Assembly: GCA_902826155.1 (NCBI GenBank)
Contig: CADEDU010000038.1
Location: forward strand, 1-60,775
Direction of reading: 5' to 3'
Source of the DNA: an uncultured beta proteobacterium
Lineage (GTDB): Bacteria > Pseudomonadota > Gammaproteobacteria > Burkholderiales > SG8-39
Length of the DNA stretch: 60,775 nucleotides
This document shows, one piece after another, positions 25,074-33,775 of this stretch (within the stretch, counting starts at the first letter, position 1; the number at the start of each line of letters is the position of its first letter). The notes beneath the pieces are model-generated. The model was not told where the DNA came from. It was given only the letters and a program-made list of their open reading frames with translations, and made no database searches. Made by a program: the position numbers and the translations under genes.

Positions 25074-25380
25074 TCACGTCGCTACCACGCTGACTGCGCC
25101 GCCCTGCACGATCGTCCGGTTTCCCTCCACGCCCAACACCACGCCGGCCGGGAGTCGATCGGCACGCCCGAGCGTCAAGCTCTCCAGCGCCACGCGCACG
25201 TTTGCGGCCAATGAGACGGTGACCAGCCTGGCGCAGTCCCGCGGACTTTGGAGATCGAAGCCCACCTTCACCACGGGTGCGGCCAGCGTACGCCCAACCC
25301 AGCACAAGGACCGGCGCCGGAGCAATCCAGATCAGAATGAGTTTTCGGCAGTACCGAAGGAACTTCCCGATGGTGGCCAC
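25074..25380 (-). pseudogene. Possible membrane-anchored protein, frameshifted
   Basis: One minus-strand frame from 25380 reads a short hydrophobic anchor (LILIWIAPAPVLVLGWAYAG). Another frame then continues as LAAPVVKVGFDLQSPRDCAR, LVTVSLAANVRVALESLTLG and an end GGAVSVVAT. The two halves join with a shift near 25280. The combined protein has no family that I recognise. Codon use looks coding in the second half. It could also be two chance frames. The stretch 25381-25630 between it and the next gene shows nothing else. Confidence 0.25.
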
Positions 25381-25630
25381 TGCCGGTCAACCTCGCTGGC
25401 ACGATCGCTTGGCGCCACAGAGGCTACACCCGCTGGCCGGATGCTAACCCCGCAACCACCACCTGCACCCCCTTGCACCAGGCGCTCGCAAAGGGGGTTT
25501 GGATTTTCCTATCCCCTCTTTAGTCATGAAGCTGCCGAGCTCGCCCGGCCTCGCGTGCGGAAGATGCTACTTTGCGACCTGACTCCCGCACCGCGCAACG
25601 CCGCCTCTCAACTCCACCGGGCCACGGACC

Positions 25631-26638
25631 TTGCGTCACCCGACCGCTTCATCGCCCATACGACGCGTCAAGACGGTCGTTCTGCGCTCGATGTGGGTTG
25701 GGCCGCTCTCTTGGGCGGCCGCAGGGAGCGCAGCCGAACCACCGACCGCCGATCCGGTGGCCTACGCGGTCGCGCAGCTCGCCCGGGAATGGGATCCGCG
25801 CTTCGATCTGATCCTGCTTGGACCGCCGCTGCTCGCCGCGATCGTGATCGTCGTGATGGCCCTCACGCACGTCATGCGCCGGCGCCCCTCGGATGCGAAG
25901 GTCGTTCGATCCCGGCGTGTCACTGCGGTGAATGCGCTCGTCGGAATCTGCGCCGTCCTCGCGGTGATCGGCGCCAAGCGACACCAGCATTGCTGCGGGT
26001 ACGGCGCGGGCGTCTCGCGCGAGCAGCACCTCGCCGACACGCTGCGCGGGGGCGGGTTGTATCCCAACATCGACGTGCCCATCTTCACGCCCGGCCGCGA
26101 CGTCAACCGATCCGGCAAGCTGCTGTTCGTGTACCCCGGAGACGAACTCGCCTACTACGTGAGCCACGTCAGCGCACAGGAATTCAGCGTGCAATTCGTC
26201 CCGTCGGGCGCGCCGGGTGCGCCCGCGCGAGAGTGGCAGGAGAGCTTCACGAAGACCGTGCGTCCCGGCGGGAAGTCGCAGTTCACCTGTGATTACTTCC
26301 TGGTGAGCCTCGTCACCAAGACCAAGACGGGCACCGGCCCGTGCCCGGACGACAGCCCGCTCAGCGTCCTCGGCTTCCGCGTGCGTAGCGACTCCGCGCT
26401 CGCCGGGCGGCAGGTCGCGCTCCGCATCACGTCGGGGGAGACGAGCCGCGACATCTCGTTCTGGATCAGTGACCCCGCCCGGGCGAAAGCCACCGTCTCG
26501 GCAATCGAGGACATCCAGTTCGCGGGCAGCCTCGCTGTGATGAATCTTCTCGGCGGCGCGGCGATGTTGTACGCATTCCTTTCGCTGATCGGGCTCGCCG
26601 GGACCTTCGGCAAGCCCAAACCTCCAGCGCCGTCCTGA
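25631..26638 (+). CDS. Membrane protein of unknown function
   Basis: A protein of up to 335 residues with a probable signal or first membrane segment near residue 20, membrane segments at about 59-82 and 98-115, a large soluble domain in between the second and third (about residues 115-295, with KLLFVYPGDELAYYVSHVSAQEF and RQVALRITSGETSRDISFWI), and a C-terminal membrane helix (about 300-325). I do not recognise the family. The exact start is uncertain; the first 30 residues include a charged leader. No operon partner is close by. Confidence 0.5.
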   Translation: MRHPTASSPIRRVKTVVLRSMWVGPLSWAAAGSAAEPPTADPVAYAVAQLAREWDPRFDLILLGPPLLAAIVIVVMALTHVMRRRPSDAKVVRSRRVTAVNALVGICAVLAVIGAKRHQHCCGYGAGVSREQHLADTLRGGGLYPNIDVPIFTPGRDVNRSGKLLFVYPGDELAYYVSHVSAQEFSVQFVPSGAPGAPAREWQESFTKTVRPGGKSQFTCDYFLVSLVTKTKTGTGPCPDDSPLSVLGFRVRSDSALAGRQVALRITSGETSRDISFWISDPARAKATVSAIEDIQFAGSLAVMNLLGGAAMLYAFLSLIGLAGTFGKPKPPAPS

Positions 26639-26763
26639 GAGCACCGTCGGACGACAAATACGCCGAGCGATTCCGGCGGGAAAGGTGTAGCAGGCCCGAG
26701 AGGGCCCTAGAACGACGCGCGCTAAGCTGCTAAGTGCTGCGGAACGCCCGCCAGCACAGTTCA

Positions 26764-26887
26764 GTACCCGATGCTTGGCTGTCCGGCAGCTGTAGCCTAC
26801 GTGGGCGAGCACCTCGTCAGCTTCGATCGGGATTTCAGGAAGTTGCTTGCTCGCGGCCATTTCACGTTGCTCGCGCCTGCACGATAG
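26764..26887 (+). pseudogene. VapC toxin remnant, copy 1
   Basis: The sequence codes for the C-terminal end of a PIN-domain VapC toxin, in the pattern VPDAWL, then GEHLVSFDRDFRKLLARGHF, TLLAPAR and a stop. An extra base near 26782 shifts the frame compared with the copy at 33.6 kb. The rest of the toxin is missing. A traG fragment follows 20 bases after its stop, the same order as at 33.6-33.8 kb. A short GGCCC-GAGA-GGGCC hairpin lies upstream at 26693-26706. Confidence 0.7.
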
Positions 26888-26907
26888 ATCAGCGAGTGAT
26901 CTTGCCG

Positions 26908-26970
26908 ACGGACCCCGTGCACGAGGCGTTGCGGGATACCGAGGTCCGCGGTGCGGCTGGCCAGACCGAA
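26908..26970 (+). pseudogene. traG 3' fragment
   Basis: Twenty-one codons read TDPVHEALRDTEVRGAAGQTE, matching the TraG tail near residues 915-935 (TDHVHEALRDAEVRGAAGQTE) with two changes. Similarity stops after the TE codons and the frame runs into unrelated sequence. It lies just behind the first VapC remnant. Confidence 0.75.
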
Positions 26971-27080
26971 GCGCACGCCGACTTCGTTCATCCGCTGATT
27001 GGCGGCCAGACTGAACTTACTCAGACCGGCATCGGTGTGCCCCTCGCAGCCGTCCCCGAGCCGGGGACATTGAGCGGTGG

Positions 27081-27482
27081 TCAACGGCCGAGAATGTGTG
27101 CGCCCCCAACCTTTCCGGCACGCTTGTCGAAGGTCCACAACGGCAGCTCCCGCGCTTGAGCAGCCAGTGCGATGTGCACGCAATCCGCGAAGTCGGCGGA
27201 TCCCTCCCGATAGAGATGTAAGGCCACTTCGAGCGCCCGCTCGGACTCGAATGTCAACTCCGCCGCCGAGAACAAGGTCGACAGCGCGTCGATCGTTTCG
27301 ACTTTCGAGAATCCGAAGTTCGAACGAAGCACCCACTCGAGTTCGAGAGTGACCGTGATCGGCACGAACAGTGTTTGTCCCCGGCTGACACAGCTTCGAA
27401 TGAGCCGCCTCGCAGCGCTGAGTTGGGCTTCATCGTCTCGCACGACGTAGCGCACGAGAACGTTCGTGTCGAGCGCCGGCAT
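27081..27482 (-). CDS. vapC: VapC-type PIN toxin
   Basis: A 133-residue PIN-domain RNase. The first acidic residue is Asp5 (PALDTNVLVRY), a glutamate lies in LELEWVL, and the second acidic cluster is in SADFADCVHIALA, with a C-terminal LPLWTFDKRAGKVGGA segment (TFDKRA is the typical end of the active site). The gene starts four bases after the stop of the AbrB-type antitoxin gene. The module looks intact and complete. Confidence 0.88.
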   Translation of the reverse strand: MPALDTNVLVRYVVRDDEAQLSAARRLIRSCVSRGQTLFVPITVTLELEWVLRSNFGFSKVETIDALSTLFSAAELTFESERALEVALHLYREGSADFADCVHIALAAQARELPLWTFDKRAGKVGGAHILGR

Positions 27483-27486
27483 TCGA

Positions 27487-27708
27487 CTAGCGCCAGGCGT
27501 TCATGTCTTCGACCTTGACGCGCTTGCCCCGCGCGGGCTTCAGCATCCCTGCCATGTCCAAGATGGATTTCGTCTTCGCCCGAACGATGATCGTGCCATC
27601 GGGCGTAACTGCCCACACGAGCTTCGTGCCGGGCTTGGCGCTAACGAGCGCTCGCACATCAGCCGGCACGGTAGTCTGGCCCTTGGCTGTAATCGTAGAT
27701 TCCGTCAT
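27487..27708 (-). CDS. vapB: AbrB/MazE-type VapB antitoxin
   Basis: A 73-residue protein with the swapped-hairpin AbrB pattern ESTITAKGQTTVPADVRALV at the N-terminus, then the toxin-binding tail (KSILDMAGMLKPARGKRVKV, ending EDMNAW). The ATG is preceded by an AAGGAA ribosome binding site and a good promoter. It is followed directly by vapC. Auto-repression of this operon would be normal for the family. Confidence 0.88.
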   Translation of the reverse strand: MTESTITAKGQTTVPADVRALVSAKPGTKLVWAVTPDGTIIVRAKTKSILDMAGMLKPARGKRVKVEDMNAWR

Positions 27709-27733
27709 CGCACCATTCCTTACAAAGACCATA

Positions 27734-27762
27734 ATTGTAATGCGTACGGCGAACCTGGGCAA
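27734..27762 (-). promoter_or_regulatory. Promoter of vapBC
   Basis: On the minus strand TTGCCC (27762-27757) and TACAAT (27739-27734) are separated by 17 bases. They match the sigma-70 hexamers at four and five of six positions. The ATG lies about 25 bases further on, with AAGGAA in front of it. Confidence 0.55.
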
Positions 27763-27828
27763 CCCGGCGCCCGCTCCGGGTCGAAAGTTCATGTTCGCGC
27801 GTGCCTGACCGGCCGCACCCCGTCTATT

Positions 27829-27900
27829 TCGATCGCTCGGGTCGCTCATCACGAGGACTCCTCCCTGCCGTGACGCACCGAAACCTTCTCAGACTGGACA
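27829..27900 (-). repeat. Repeat shared with 60.6 kb (region after an MFS gene)
   Basis: The minus strand carries GTCACGGCAGGGAGGAGTCC, then a TCGTG and ATGAGCGACCCGAGCGATCGA. A close relative lies at 60577-60630 (GTCACGGCCCGGAGGAATCC and ATGAGCTACCCGAGCGATCGA). In both, an inverted repeat (GAGGA-N-TCCTC) precedes a short open start MS(D/Y)PSDR that soon ends. Both lie behind the 3' end of an MFS gene. The two copies are in the same orientation. Confidence 0.7.
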
Positions 27901-28012
27901 ACGTGTAGGAGCCGGTCCGATCGTACAAATGCCCGCCGAGCCAGGCGCCGCCGAGCTGGTGGCTGAAGAATGCGATGCCCGACAGCGTCGTGAGGTACGC
28001 CGTGCCGAACAT
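27895..28012 (-). pseudogene. MFS transporter remnant
   Basis: The minus strand reads FGTAYLTTLSGIAFFSHQLG, then GAWLGGHLYDRTGSYTL, the eleventh-helix region of a major facilitator transporter. A few residues between SHQLG and WLGG are missing compared with the family, and the last helix is absent. Compare the end of an MFS gene at 60702-60775. Confidence 0.65.
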
Positions 28013-28014
28013 CT

Positions 28015-28131
28015 ATCGCCGGCGCTCACGGTCGCTGCGGCTTTCACTTCGATGCCCACGACTTTGCCGTCCGAGCCTTCCACAACGATGTCGACTTCAT
28101 CCTGGTCCTTGTCCCTGAAACGATGGAGCGC
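28015..28131 (-). pseudogene. DUF4143 ATPase C-terminal remnant
   Basis: The minus strand reads LHRFRDKDQDEVDIVVEGSD, then GKVVGIEVKAAATVSAGD. This is the nuclease-like DUF4143 segment at the end of a family of AAA+ ATPases (EVDIV and GIEVKA are conserved). Everything else is gone. No gene is evident in the rest of 28132-28418. Confidence 0.65.
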
Positions 28132-28418
28132 GCACGTTTCGTCTGCTCACCCTACAAAGTCTCTCGACTCGAACCAAGACCGCTTCGCCCGACCTGTGTG
28201 CCAAGGCGCAGGGCTTCAGCCTGAATGCCGGGCTGCGCTGTGCCGCCCATCAGCGTCGCGAGCTCGAACCCGCGATGGATCACCACGAGAGCGCGAAAGA
28301 CGCCGGGAGCTTTCCGAATCGGACGTATCGCGTGCGATGCCGAAGGTGAAGTGAGTTTGCTCCGGCTCGACGTCCCCATGGATACCCGAGGCGCCGGATT
28401 CGACGCGGAACCCGGCGC

Positions 28419-28843
28419 TCAGTCGTCGTGCATCACGCGTTCGGCCCGCTTCGGATAGATGATGGCCTCGGCGTAGCGATACATGGACTGGATCTCGTCG
28501 GCGCTGCGATAGTGGGGCTTGCTGCCGGCAAGCAGCGCCAGCAGCTCGGCCGCAATATTGCGTTGCACCTCCGCGATGAGCGATATCAGGCGGTGGCAGT
28601 CGGTTTGCCGAGGACGAACGGCAGATCCAGTGAGATCGTCTTGACCTCACAGTACGCACCCGAACCGAAGAAAGACAGCAGCGCGTTGTCGTGCACGTGG
28701 ATCGTCGCGTGGATGTCGGGGCGCAGCCGCAGAATTTCCCGCGACAGGTTGTCGCCGATGATGGTCATGCTCTTGCCGGCCAGGATTCGTGAAGTCGGAA
28801 TGTCGGTGATGACGTTGTTTTCGATCTCCTTCTGCAAGCTCGT
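28419..28843 (-). pseudogene. Unrecognised broken gene
   Basis: A minus-strand frame reads SLQKEIENNVITDIPTSRIL, then GKSMTIIGDNLSREILRLRPDIHATIHVH and SLDLPFVLGKPT. It shifts frame near 28590 and continues LISLIAEVQRNIAAELLALL with an end RYAEAIIYPKRAERVMHDD. The joined sequence looks coding, but I cannot assign it. The 5' part is missing where the SDR pseudogene begins. Confidence 0.4.
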
Positions 28844-28885
28844 CAGTCGAGTCCGTCGAACGCTACGAGGTGGGTCGAGCGCCTG

Positions 28886-29425
28886 ATGATGTCGTTCGGT
28901 CATCTGGATTGCGCATTCAACAATAATGCCGGCATCGCGGCGTACCAGGTGGATGCGGCCGGCAAGTGCACGCACGAGTGGTCGGAGCAGTCGTTCGACC
29001 GGATGATCGCGGTCAATCTGAAGGGGGTCTGGCTCGCGATGAAGGCCGAACTGGAAATCATGTCGAAGCAAAAAAGCGGGGCGATTGTCAACACCGCATC
29101 GATCGCCGGACGGATCGGCCTGCCCACTTCCTCAGGCTACGTCGCGGCCAAGCACGGCGTGGTCGGCCTCACGGACCGCCGCGATCGAATACGCCGATAT
29201 CGGCATCCGCGTGAATTCCGTGTGCCCCGGTTTCATCGAGACCGACATGACGCGCGAGACGATGTCGCGCCGCGGCAAGGAGATCATGGCGATGGTGCCT
29301 TTTCATCGTATGGGCACCGCGAACGAGATCGCCGAGATGGTCTGCTGGCTGTGCTCCGACCGGGCTTCGTTCGTGAGCGGCGCCAACTACAACGTCGACG
29401 GCAGCAAGACGAGCAAGCAGGCGGC
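28886..29425 (+). pseudogene. SDR oxidoreductase, truncated and frameshifted
   Basis: The sequence starts inside an SDR domain (FGHLDCAFNNNAGI, the NNAG strand) and goes on through NTASIAGRIGLPTSSGYVAAKHGVVGLT, with the Ser, Tyr and Lys of the active site. A two-base loss near 29180 shifts the frame, after which AAIEYADIGIRVNSVCPGFI to FVSGANYNVDGSKT completes the fold. The nucleotide-binding Rossmann start is missing and the stop is lost at the junction with the convergent SDR gene. Confidence 0.8.
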
Positions 29426-29426
29426 G

Positions 29427-30188
29427 TCAGTACTGCACGCGCTGCGTGAGCGCTCCGTCGACGATGAGGTTGGCCCCGGTGATGAAACTCGCGCGCGGAC
29501 TGGCCAGGAACACCACCGCGTTGGCGATTTCCTGCGGCGTGCCCATGCGACCGGTCGGGTTGCGCGCGAGCATCGACTGGAACATCTCGGGTTGCTTCTC
29601 TTCGACGGTGCCCCAGACGCCGCCCTTGAAATACACGTTGCCCGGCGACACGACGTTCGCGCGGATGTTCTTCGACGCGAGGTTGCGCGCGAGTCCCTTC
29701 ACGTAGGGGATTGTCATCGCCTTCACAGCCGCGTACGCGCGAGTCGGACCATAGATTTCCGCCATCGCCGTGCTGCTGATCACGACGATCGCGCCGGCCG
29801 ACGACTTCTCGAGATGCGGCACCGCGGCCTCCGTCCCGAAGACGGTCGCCATCACGTCGATCTCGAACCCGCGTCGCCAGGATGCTTCATCCATCCCCTG
29901 GGCGAGTGCACTCACGTTGGCGACGAAGATGTCGACGCCACCCAGCGCCGCGGCCGAACCATCCACCCATGCGCGCAGTTGCGCAAGATCGGCGACGTCG
30001 ACCGCGCCGCCGACCGCCTTCACGCCTTTCTTCGCGACATCCGCGACGGTCGCATCGACTCCCGCGGCGTTACGCGCGCACAGCGCAACATTGCAGCCTT
30101 CATCGGCCAGCAGGTCCACGATCGCGCGACCGATGCCACGCGTTGCGCCGGTGACCAGCGCGTTCCTGCCACGAATGCCGAGGTCCAT
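29427..30188 (-). CDS. SDR-family oxidoreductase
   Basis: A 253-residue NAD(P)-dependent dehydrogenase of the classical SDR type. The cofactor motif TGATRGIG is at residues 13-20, the usual NNAG is NVSA near residue 91, and the catalytic Ser139, Tyr152 and Lys156 (YAAVK) are present. The late VSPGNV and FITGANLIVDGALT motifs complete the fold. The substrate is unknown. The downstream-reading neighbour (in transcription order upstream) is an HpcH/HpaI-type aldolase gene, which suggests a small catabolic unit acting on a hydroxy-acid or sugar-acid. Confidence 0.85.
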   Translation of the reverse strand: MDLGIRGRNALVTGATRGIGRAIVDLLADEGCNVALCARNAAGVDATVADVAKKGVKAVGGAVDVADLAQLRAWVDGSAAALGGVDIFVANVSALAQGMDEASWRRGFEIDVMATVFGTEAAVPHLEKSSAGAIVVISSTAMAEIYGPTRAYAAVKAMTIPYVKGLARNLASKNIRANVVSPGNVYFKGGVWGTVEEKQPEMFQSMLARNPTGRMGTPQEIANAVVFLASPRASFITGANLIVDGALTQRVQY

Positions 30189-30233
30189 CGGGATCTTCCT
30201 TTCGAGAGTGATGCGTGATGATGGCGTTGCCGG

Positions 30234-31097
30234 CTACTCGCGTCCAGCGAGCTTGCGTCCCTTGTCGAGCGCGGCGTAGCTGCGCACCGGGGCCGGCATC
30301 AGGAAGCGATACCCTTCGTTCAGGATCTGCTCGATGTTGTTGCCGTCCACATGCGGATGTCCCACCGGCACGCCGTGCGCCTTGCAGATGTGCACGATCT
30401 CGTTCTTGTGCTGCATCACCACCGGATGTTCGTACCGTCGCGGAAAGCCCAGCTCCTGGCTGAGGTCGCCCTCGCCGATCAGGATCGTGCCGATGCCGGG
30501 GACTTCAGCAAGCATCCGATCGAGGTTGGCGACGCCTTCGGTGTCCTCGATCATAAGGATCACGAGCACTTCGCCTTGCGGGTCGAGCGGCCAGGTGTCG
30601 GCGCGCGCGTAGTACTCCTGCTGCGTCACGCCCCAGTAGCGCACCGCTTGCGTGGGCCCATCGCCGCGCACGCCAGCAGGTTCGTAGCGTGGCGCGGTCT
30701 TGAGGCGCGGATAGCGACACGCCGCCACAGCATTCCGCGCCTGATCGACCGTGCTTATGTGCGGCCATACGATGCCGTAGACCCCGATATCGAGCGCCTG
30801 CTTCGCCAGCCACTGGCTGTGCTCGCCGCCATTAGGCGGAATACGCACCATCGGTGTCACGGCGGGCGCGAGCGAGCCGCACTGCGTAATTTGGCGACGG
30901 TTCAACATGTATTGCAGGCAGTCGCGCAGGGCTCGGGCGTCCCACGGATTGTGTTCCATCTCGAAGACGACACCGTCGTACTTGGAGGTGCTGATCGCGA
31001 TCGCCGATTCGATGTCGGCGTTGGCGAAGGTGACGAACGCCGGCTTGCCTTGATCGAGCACGCCGATGACGTTGTTCAGGCGGGGTAGTTCGCCCAT
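30234..31097 (-). CDS. HpcH/HpaI-family aldolase
   Basis: A 287-residue class II pyruvate-type aldolase or lyase. The family features are DGVVFEMEHNPWD near residue 42, the arginine in TPMVRIPPNG, GVYGIVWPHIS, the metal-binding glutamate in VLVILMIEDTEGV, and LIGEGDLSQELG (the GxxDLS equivalent). The substrate could be a 2-keto-3-deoxy acid or 4-hydroxy-2-oxo acid. It lies 45 bases before the SDR gene on the same strand, so they are likely co-transcribed. Confidence 0.85.
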   Translation of the reverse strand: MGELPRLNNVIGVLDQGKPAFVTFANADIESAIAISTSKYDGVVFEMEHNPWDARALRDCLQYMLNRRQITQCGSLAPAVTPMVRIPPNGGEHSQWLAKQALDIGVYGIVWPHISTVDQARNAVAACRYPRLKTAPRYEPAGVRGDGPTQAVRYWGVTQQEYYARADTWPLDPQGEVLVILMIEDTEGVANLDRMLAEVPGIGTILIGEGDLSQELGFPRRYEHPVVMQHKNEIVHICKAHGVPVGHPHVDGNNIEQILNEGYRFLMPAPVRSYAALDKGRKLAGRE

Positions 31098-31481
31098 TGA
31101 TGGGCCTCCTTCAGAGCGGTTTGACGACGGGCCATCAATCCTTCGACCACGGGCAAAGGCGTGGTCGTCGGTGGATCTCGCCTACACAGTGTGTTGGATA
31201 TGGTCCGACGAGCCACCGCATGCCTGTTGGATGCCGCCCACCACATGATATCCGCTGGCACTTCGCCATCGCTCGTCGAGTGCACGGGTGCGATGCGGTT
31301 CGCGGTGTTTGGAAGAGATTGGCACGCGCTGTGCCTTAGGCCCTTCGGAGCGCGCACGCCAGCTGCTCACCAACCAAAAGACCCAGACCATGAGCAGCCT
31401 GGTGATTCATGACCTCGACCAATGCGACCCTCGGTAGCCGGCGCAGCCTGCCGGTCACGGCGGGGTTTCCTCCGGATTGAA
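31098..31481. other. Stretch without a recognisable gene
   Basis: 384 bases between the aldolase gene and the DUF2569 gene. Short frames exist on both strands, but none looks coding or matches a family. The promoter of the aldolase/SDR pair should lie near its left end. I see no repeat or hairpin of note. Confidence 0.4.
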
Positions 31482-32294
31482 CTAGACCTGCCAGTCCGGG
31501 TACGTTGCCTTGACCCGCTTCGACACCTTGAAATACGTCCACCCGACGATGAAGCCGATCACTCCGACGATAAGGCCCTTGATGGCACCGGGCAATGCGT
31601 CGGCTGGCTTGAGTCCGGGAAGCGACCAGCCGACGATCAGGAGCGGTGCGGCAATCACCGCCCAGCCCAGCCGCAGGATCAGGAGCCTGCGCATCCTCTG
31701 CACCGCACCTGGACGAATGTTCCCCAGCGCGCGGCCGACGCAGATCCCCATCAGTACCAGAGCGACGTCGACGAGGGTGAAGAAGAGCCCGACCGCCAGG
31801 ATGCCCGGCTGGATTCGGGAGAGCACGATGAAGCCGACCCATCCAACCATGTACTGCAGTGCGACGACAATCGGTGCGAGGTAGATGTTCGCGATGACGA
31901 TAAAGCGGAGCCACCCGCCGACGCCGTAGAGGGGGCCGCGATCGGCGAGGCCAGTGGCGGGAGATGGCGATGCCGCCGGACCAGGCACGGCGGGGCGCGA
32001 AATCGATTGCAGGGTGACGACGAACACCAGCAGGAGCGCCCAGGCGAGCACGCCGAGCAATCCGAGGACGATGTTGGCAGTCTCCATGATCTGCTTGTAG
32101 ACGTCCGCCGCCATCAACTGGTTGCGCAACATCAGCAGAGGGAGGTAGAAGCCCGCCTGGGTGATCAGTGTCAGCAGGATGAACCCGGCCAACCAGCCTC
32201 TTCCCGGGACACGGACGGACACGATGAGCACGCCGAGCGCGATGAGTCCGAGGAGCACCACTAGAGCAAAGCGGACATCGGCGACGTAGTTCAT
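31482..32294 (-). CDS. DUF2569-domain membrane protein
   Basis: A 270-residue inner-membrane protein with about seven hydrophobic segments. After two N-terminal pairs (about residues 8-30, 38-58 and 72-92) and a proline/alanine-rich loop comes the DUF2569 start GVGGWLRFIVIANIYLAP (near residue 125), with four more helices up to WTYFKVSKRVKATYP. The role of the family is not known. It stands alone between gene-poor stretches, and no partner is evident. Confidence 0.75.
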   Translation of the reverse strand: MNYVADVRFALVVLLGLIALGVLIVSVRVPGRGWLAGFILLTLITQAGFYLPLLMLRNQLMAADVYKQIMETANIVLGLLGVLAWALLLVFVVTLQSISRPAVPGPAASPSPATGLADRGPLYGVGGWLRFIVIANIYLAPIVVALQYMVGWVGFIVLSRIQPGILAVGLFFTLVDVALVLMGICVGRALGNIRPGAVQRMRRLLILRLGWAVIAAPLLIVGWSLPGLKPADALPGAIKGLIVGVIGFIVGWTYFKVSKRVKATYPDWQV

Positions 32295-32611
32295 TGTCTC
32301 CCTCCCTTTACGATCGGCCGGCCATGGCCGCTATTCTTGGATGGTTTTTCCGGCGGACTGTATGCCGGCCGGGCGGGAGGGGTCAATGTCGTGTCGTTGG
32401 CGTGCCCGAGTGATCCACCCAGTTATCCCCCACCGTGGCAAGCTACAGACCGCTGCGCAGCGTATCCGGTCAGCCGAGACGCAGATCTTGGCGGTGTTGA
32501 AGGACCAGCGCGCCGTTCCTCCATGGGCTGTGGCCGGGCCGAAGCGCGTTCAGCGAAACGAAATCTCTGCGCTGGTGGGCGCGCGCCCGATCCCCGAATT
32601 GTTCTGTACGG
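32295..32611. other. Stretch without a recognisable gene
   Basis: 317 bases between the DUF2569 gene and the dioxygenase gene. It must hold the DUF2569 promoter. The open frames seen here have no recognisable protein and no ribosome binding site. Likely the remains of older sequence. Confidence 0.4.
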
Positions 32612-33382
32612 TTAGCGCTTAAGTTTCTTGATGTCGAGTATTCGTGATTGCCGCGGATAGCACTGGAAGCGGATTTCGGCCGAAATCCGCGGTACCGGGA
32701 AACGCCCCGATACCCGTTCGGTTCGGTGCATCGTGTAATGATCGAAAAGCGCGACGTCGCCCGGTTCGAGGGTGGGCATGATTCGCCGACAGTGCCCCAG
32801 ATGCATTTGCACCCACTGGTCATACCGAAAAGTTTCGCCGGAAGGACGACGGGCCGGTAGGCTGCGCATCGTCGATGCCGAGCCCAGCACGAACTCGAGC
32901 GTGGGTGAGCGGCCATTGCCGACCGGCGCAAACGGTACCCAAAAATTGACGCACGGGTCCTGCCGAATGGTATTAGCCGCCTCGGCGTCCACGTGCCATG
33001 GCATGCTTGTGCGGTGCTTGACCCGGCGCCGGATGACGGAAAACGCGCGAATCAGAACGGCGTTGTGGGGCAGCAAAGTCGTGAGGCGGTCCACTATTGC
33101 ATTCAACGCCTCCGGTTCCGCCATGCATCCGAGCATCTCGTCGAGCGACATGCCGCCCCACGCGGCAGCATTGGCGTATGCGCTCGGGTCGCTCGCCCGG
33201 GTGAGCCCGGTGAACGCCGCGTCGCACAGCGGTGCGACCCGCATCACTTCTTGGGACGGAAGGGCGCCACGTAGAATCACGACTCCGTCCTGCGCCAAAT
33301 TGAGGCCCCCTTCGGCCACATTGGGTAATTTGGGTTGCGATCCTACTGCAACCCGGATGCGCTCCATGACATTGGCTAGCAT
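32612..33382 (-). CDS. Phytanoyl-CoA dioxygenase-like Fe(II)/2-oxoglutarate oxygenase
   Basis: A 256-residue protein with the facial triad of a 2-oxoglutarate oxygenase: His130 and Asp132 (MPWHVDAEA), distal His219 (FDHYTMHRTERV) and an Arg a few residues on. The N-terminal DGVVILRGALP segment and EPGDVALFDHYTMH end fit the PhyH family. Substrates of bacterial members include halogenated, acyl or natural-product compounds; none can be inferred here. The start at 33382 has a strong AGGGGGA ribosome binding site. The frame stays open to 33799, but that part is read-through of a VapC remnant on the other strand. Confidence 0.75.
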   Translation of the reverse strand: MLANVMERIRVAVGSQPKLPNVAEGGLNLAQDGVVILRGALPSQEVMRVAPLCDAAFTGLTRASDPSAYANAAAWGGMSLDEMLGCMAEPEALNAIVDRLTTLLPHNAVLIRAFSVIRRRVKHRTSMPWHVDAEAANTIRQDPCVNFWVPFAPVGNGRSPTLEFVLGSASTMRSLPARRPSGETFRYDQWVQMHLGHCRRIMPTLEPGDVALFDHYTMHRTERVSGRFPVPRISAEIRFQCYPRQSRILDIKKLKR

Positions 33383-33604
33383 CGCTTGTTCCCCCTGACG
33401 TTGACTGGTAAGTATCGTCGCAACCGAACTCGGTCGTTCTCTTGACTCAGCAAATCTCCCTTCGCAGTGCCATTCCACTCTTTTATTCATTATAGGATGC
33501 GGCACTCCGTTGGCACTATTCTTTGAAGAGCCGCTTCGGGTCCGGACTTGCCAATCGTCGCGGGCGCAAGGAGTCGTTCGCGAACCGCCACCCGGCCAGG
33601 CACT

Positions 33605-33775
33605 TCGAAGCTGCGGCAACTCTGCCTCGACGAACAAATTTGCGGCAGCAATGTACCCGATGCCTGGCTGTCGGCAGCCGTGGCTTACATGGGCGAGCAC
33701 CTCGTCAGCTTCGATCGGGATTTCAGGAAATTGCTTGCGCGCGGCCATTTCACGTTGCTCGCGCCTGCACGGTAG
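33605..33775 (+). pseudogene. VapC toxin remnant, copy 2
   Basis: A frame reads LRQLCLDEQICGSNVPDAWL, then SAAVAYMGEHLVSFDRDFRK, LLARGHFTLLAPAR and a stop. It is the C-terminal half of a PIN-domain toxin, with the conserved DAWL and FDRDF positions. It is nearly identical to the copy at 26.8 kb but still in frame. The N-terminal half is missing. The following base begins a traG tail fragment. Confidence 0.75.

Noticed and set aside
28152..28379. Minus-strand 75-codon frame as a gene
   Set aside because: No ribosome binding site, no family, and it lies among remnants.
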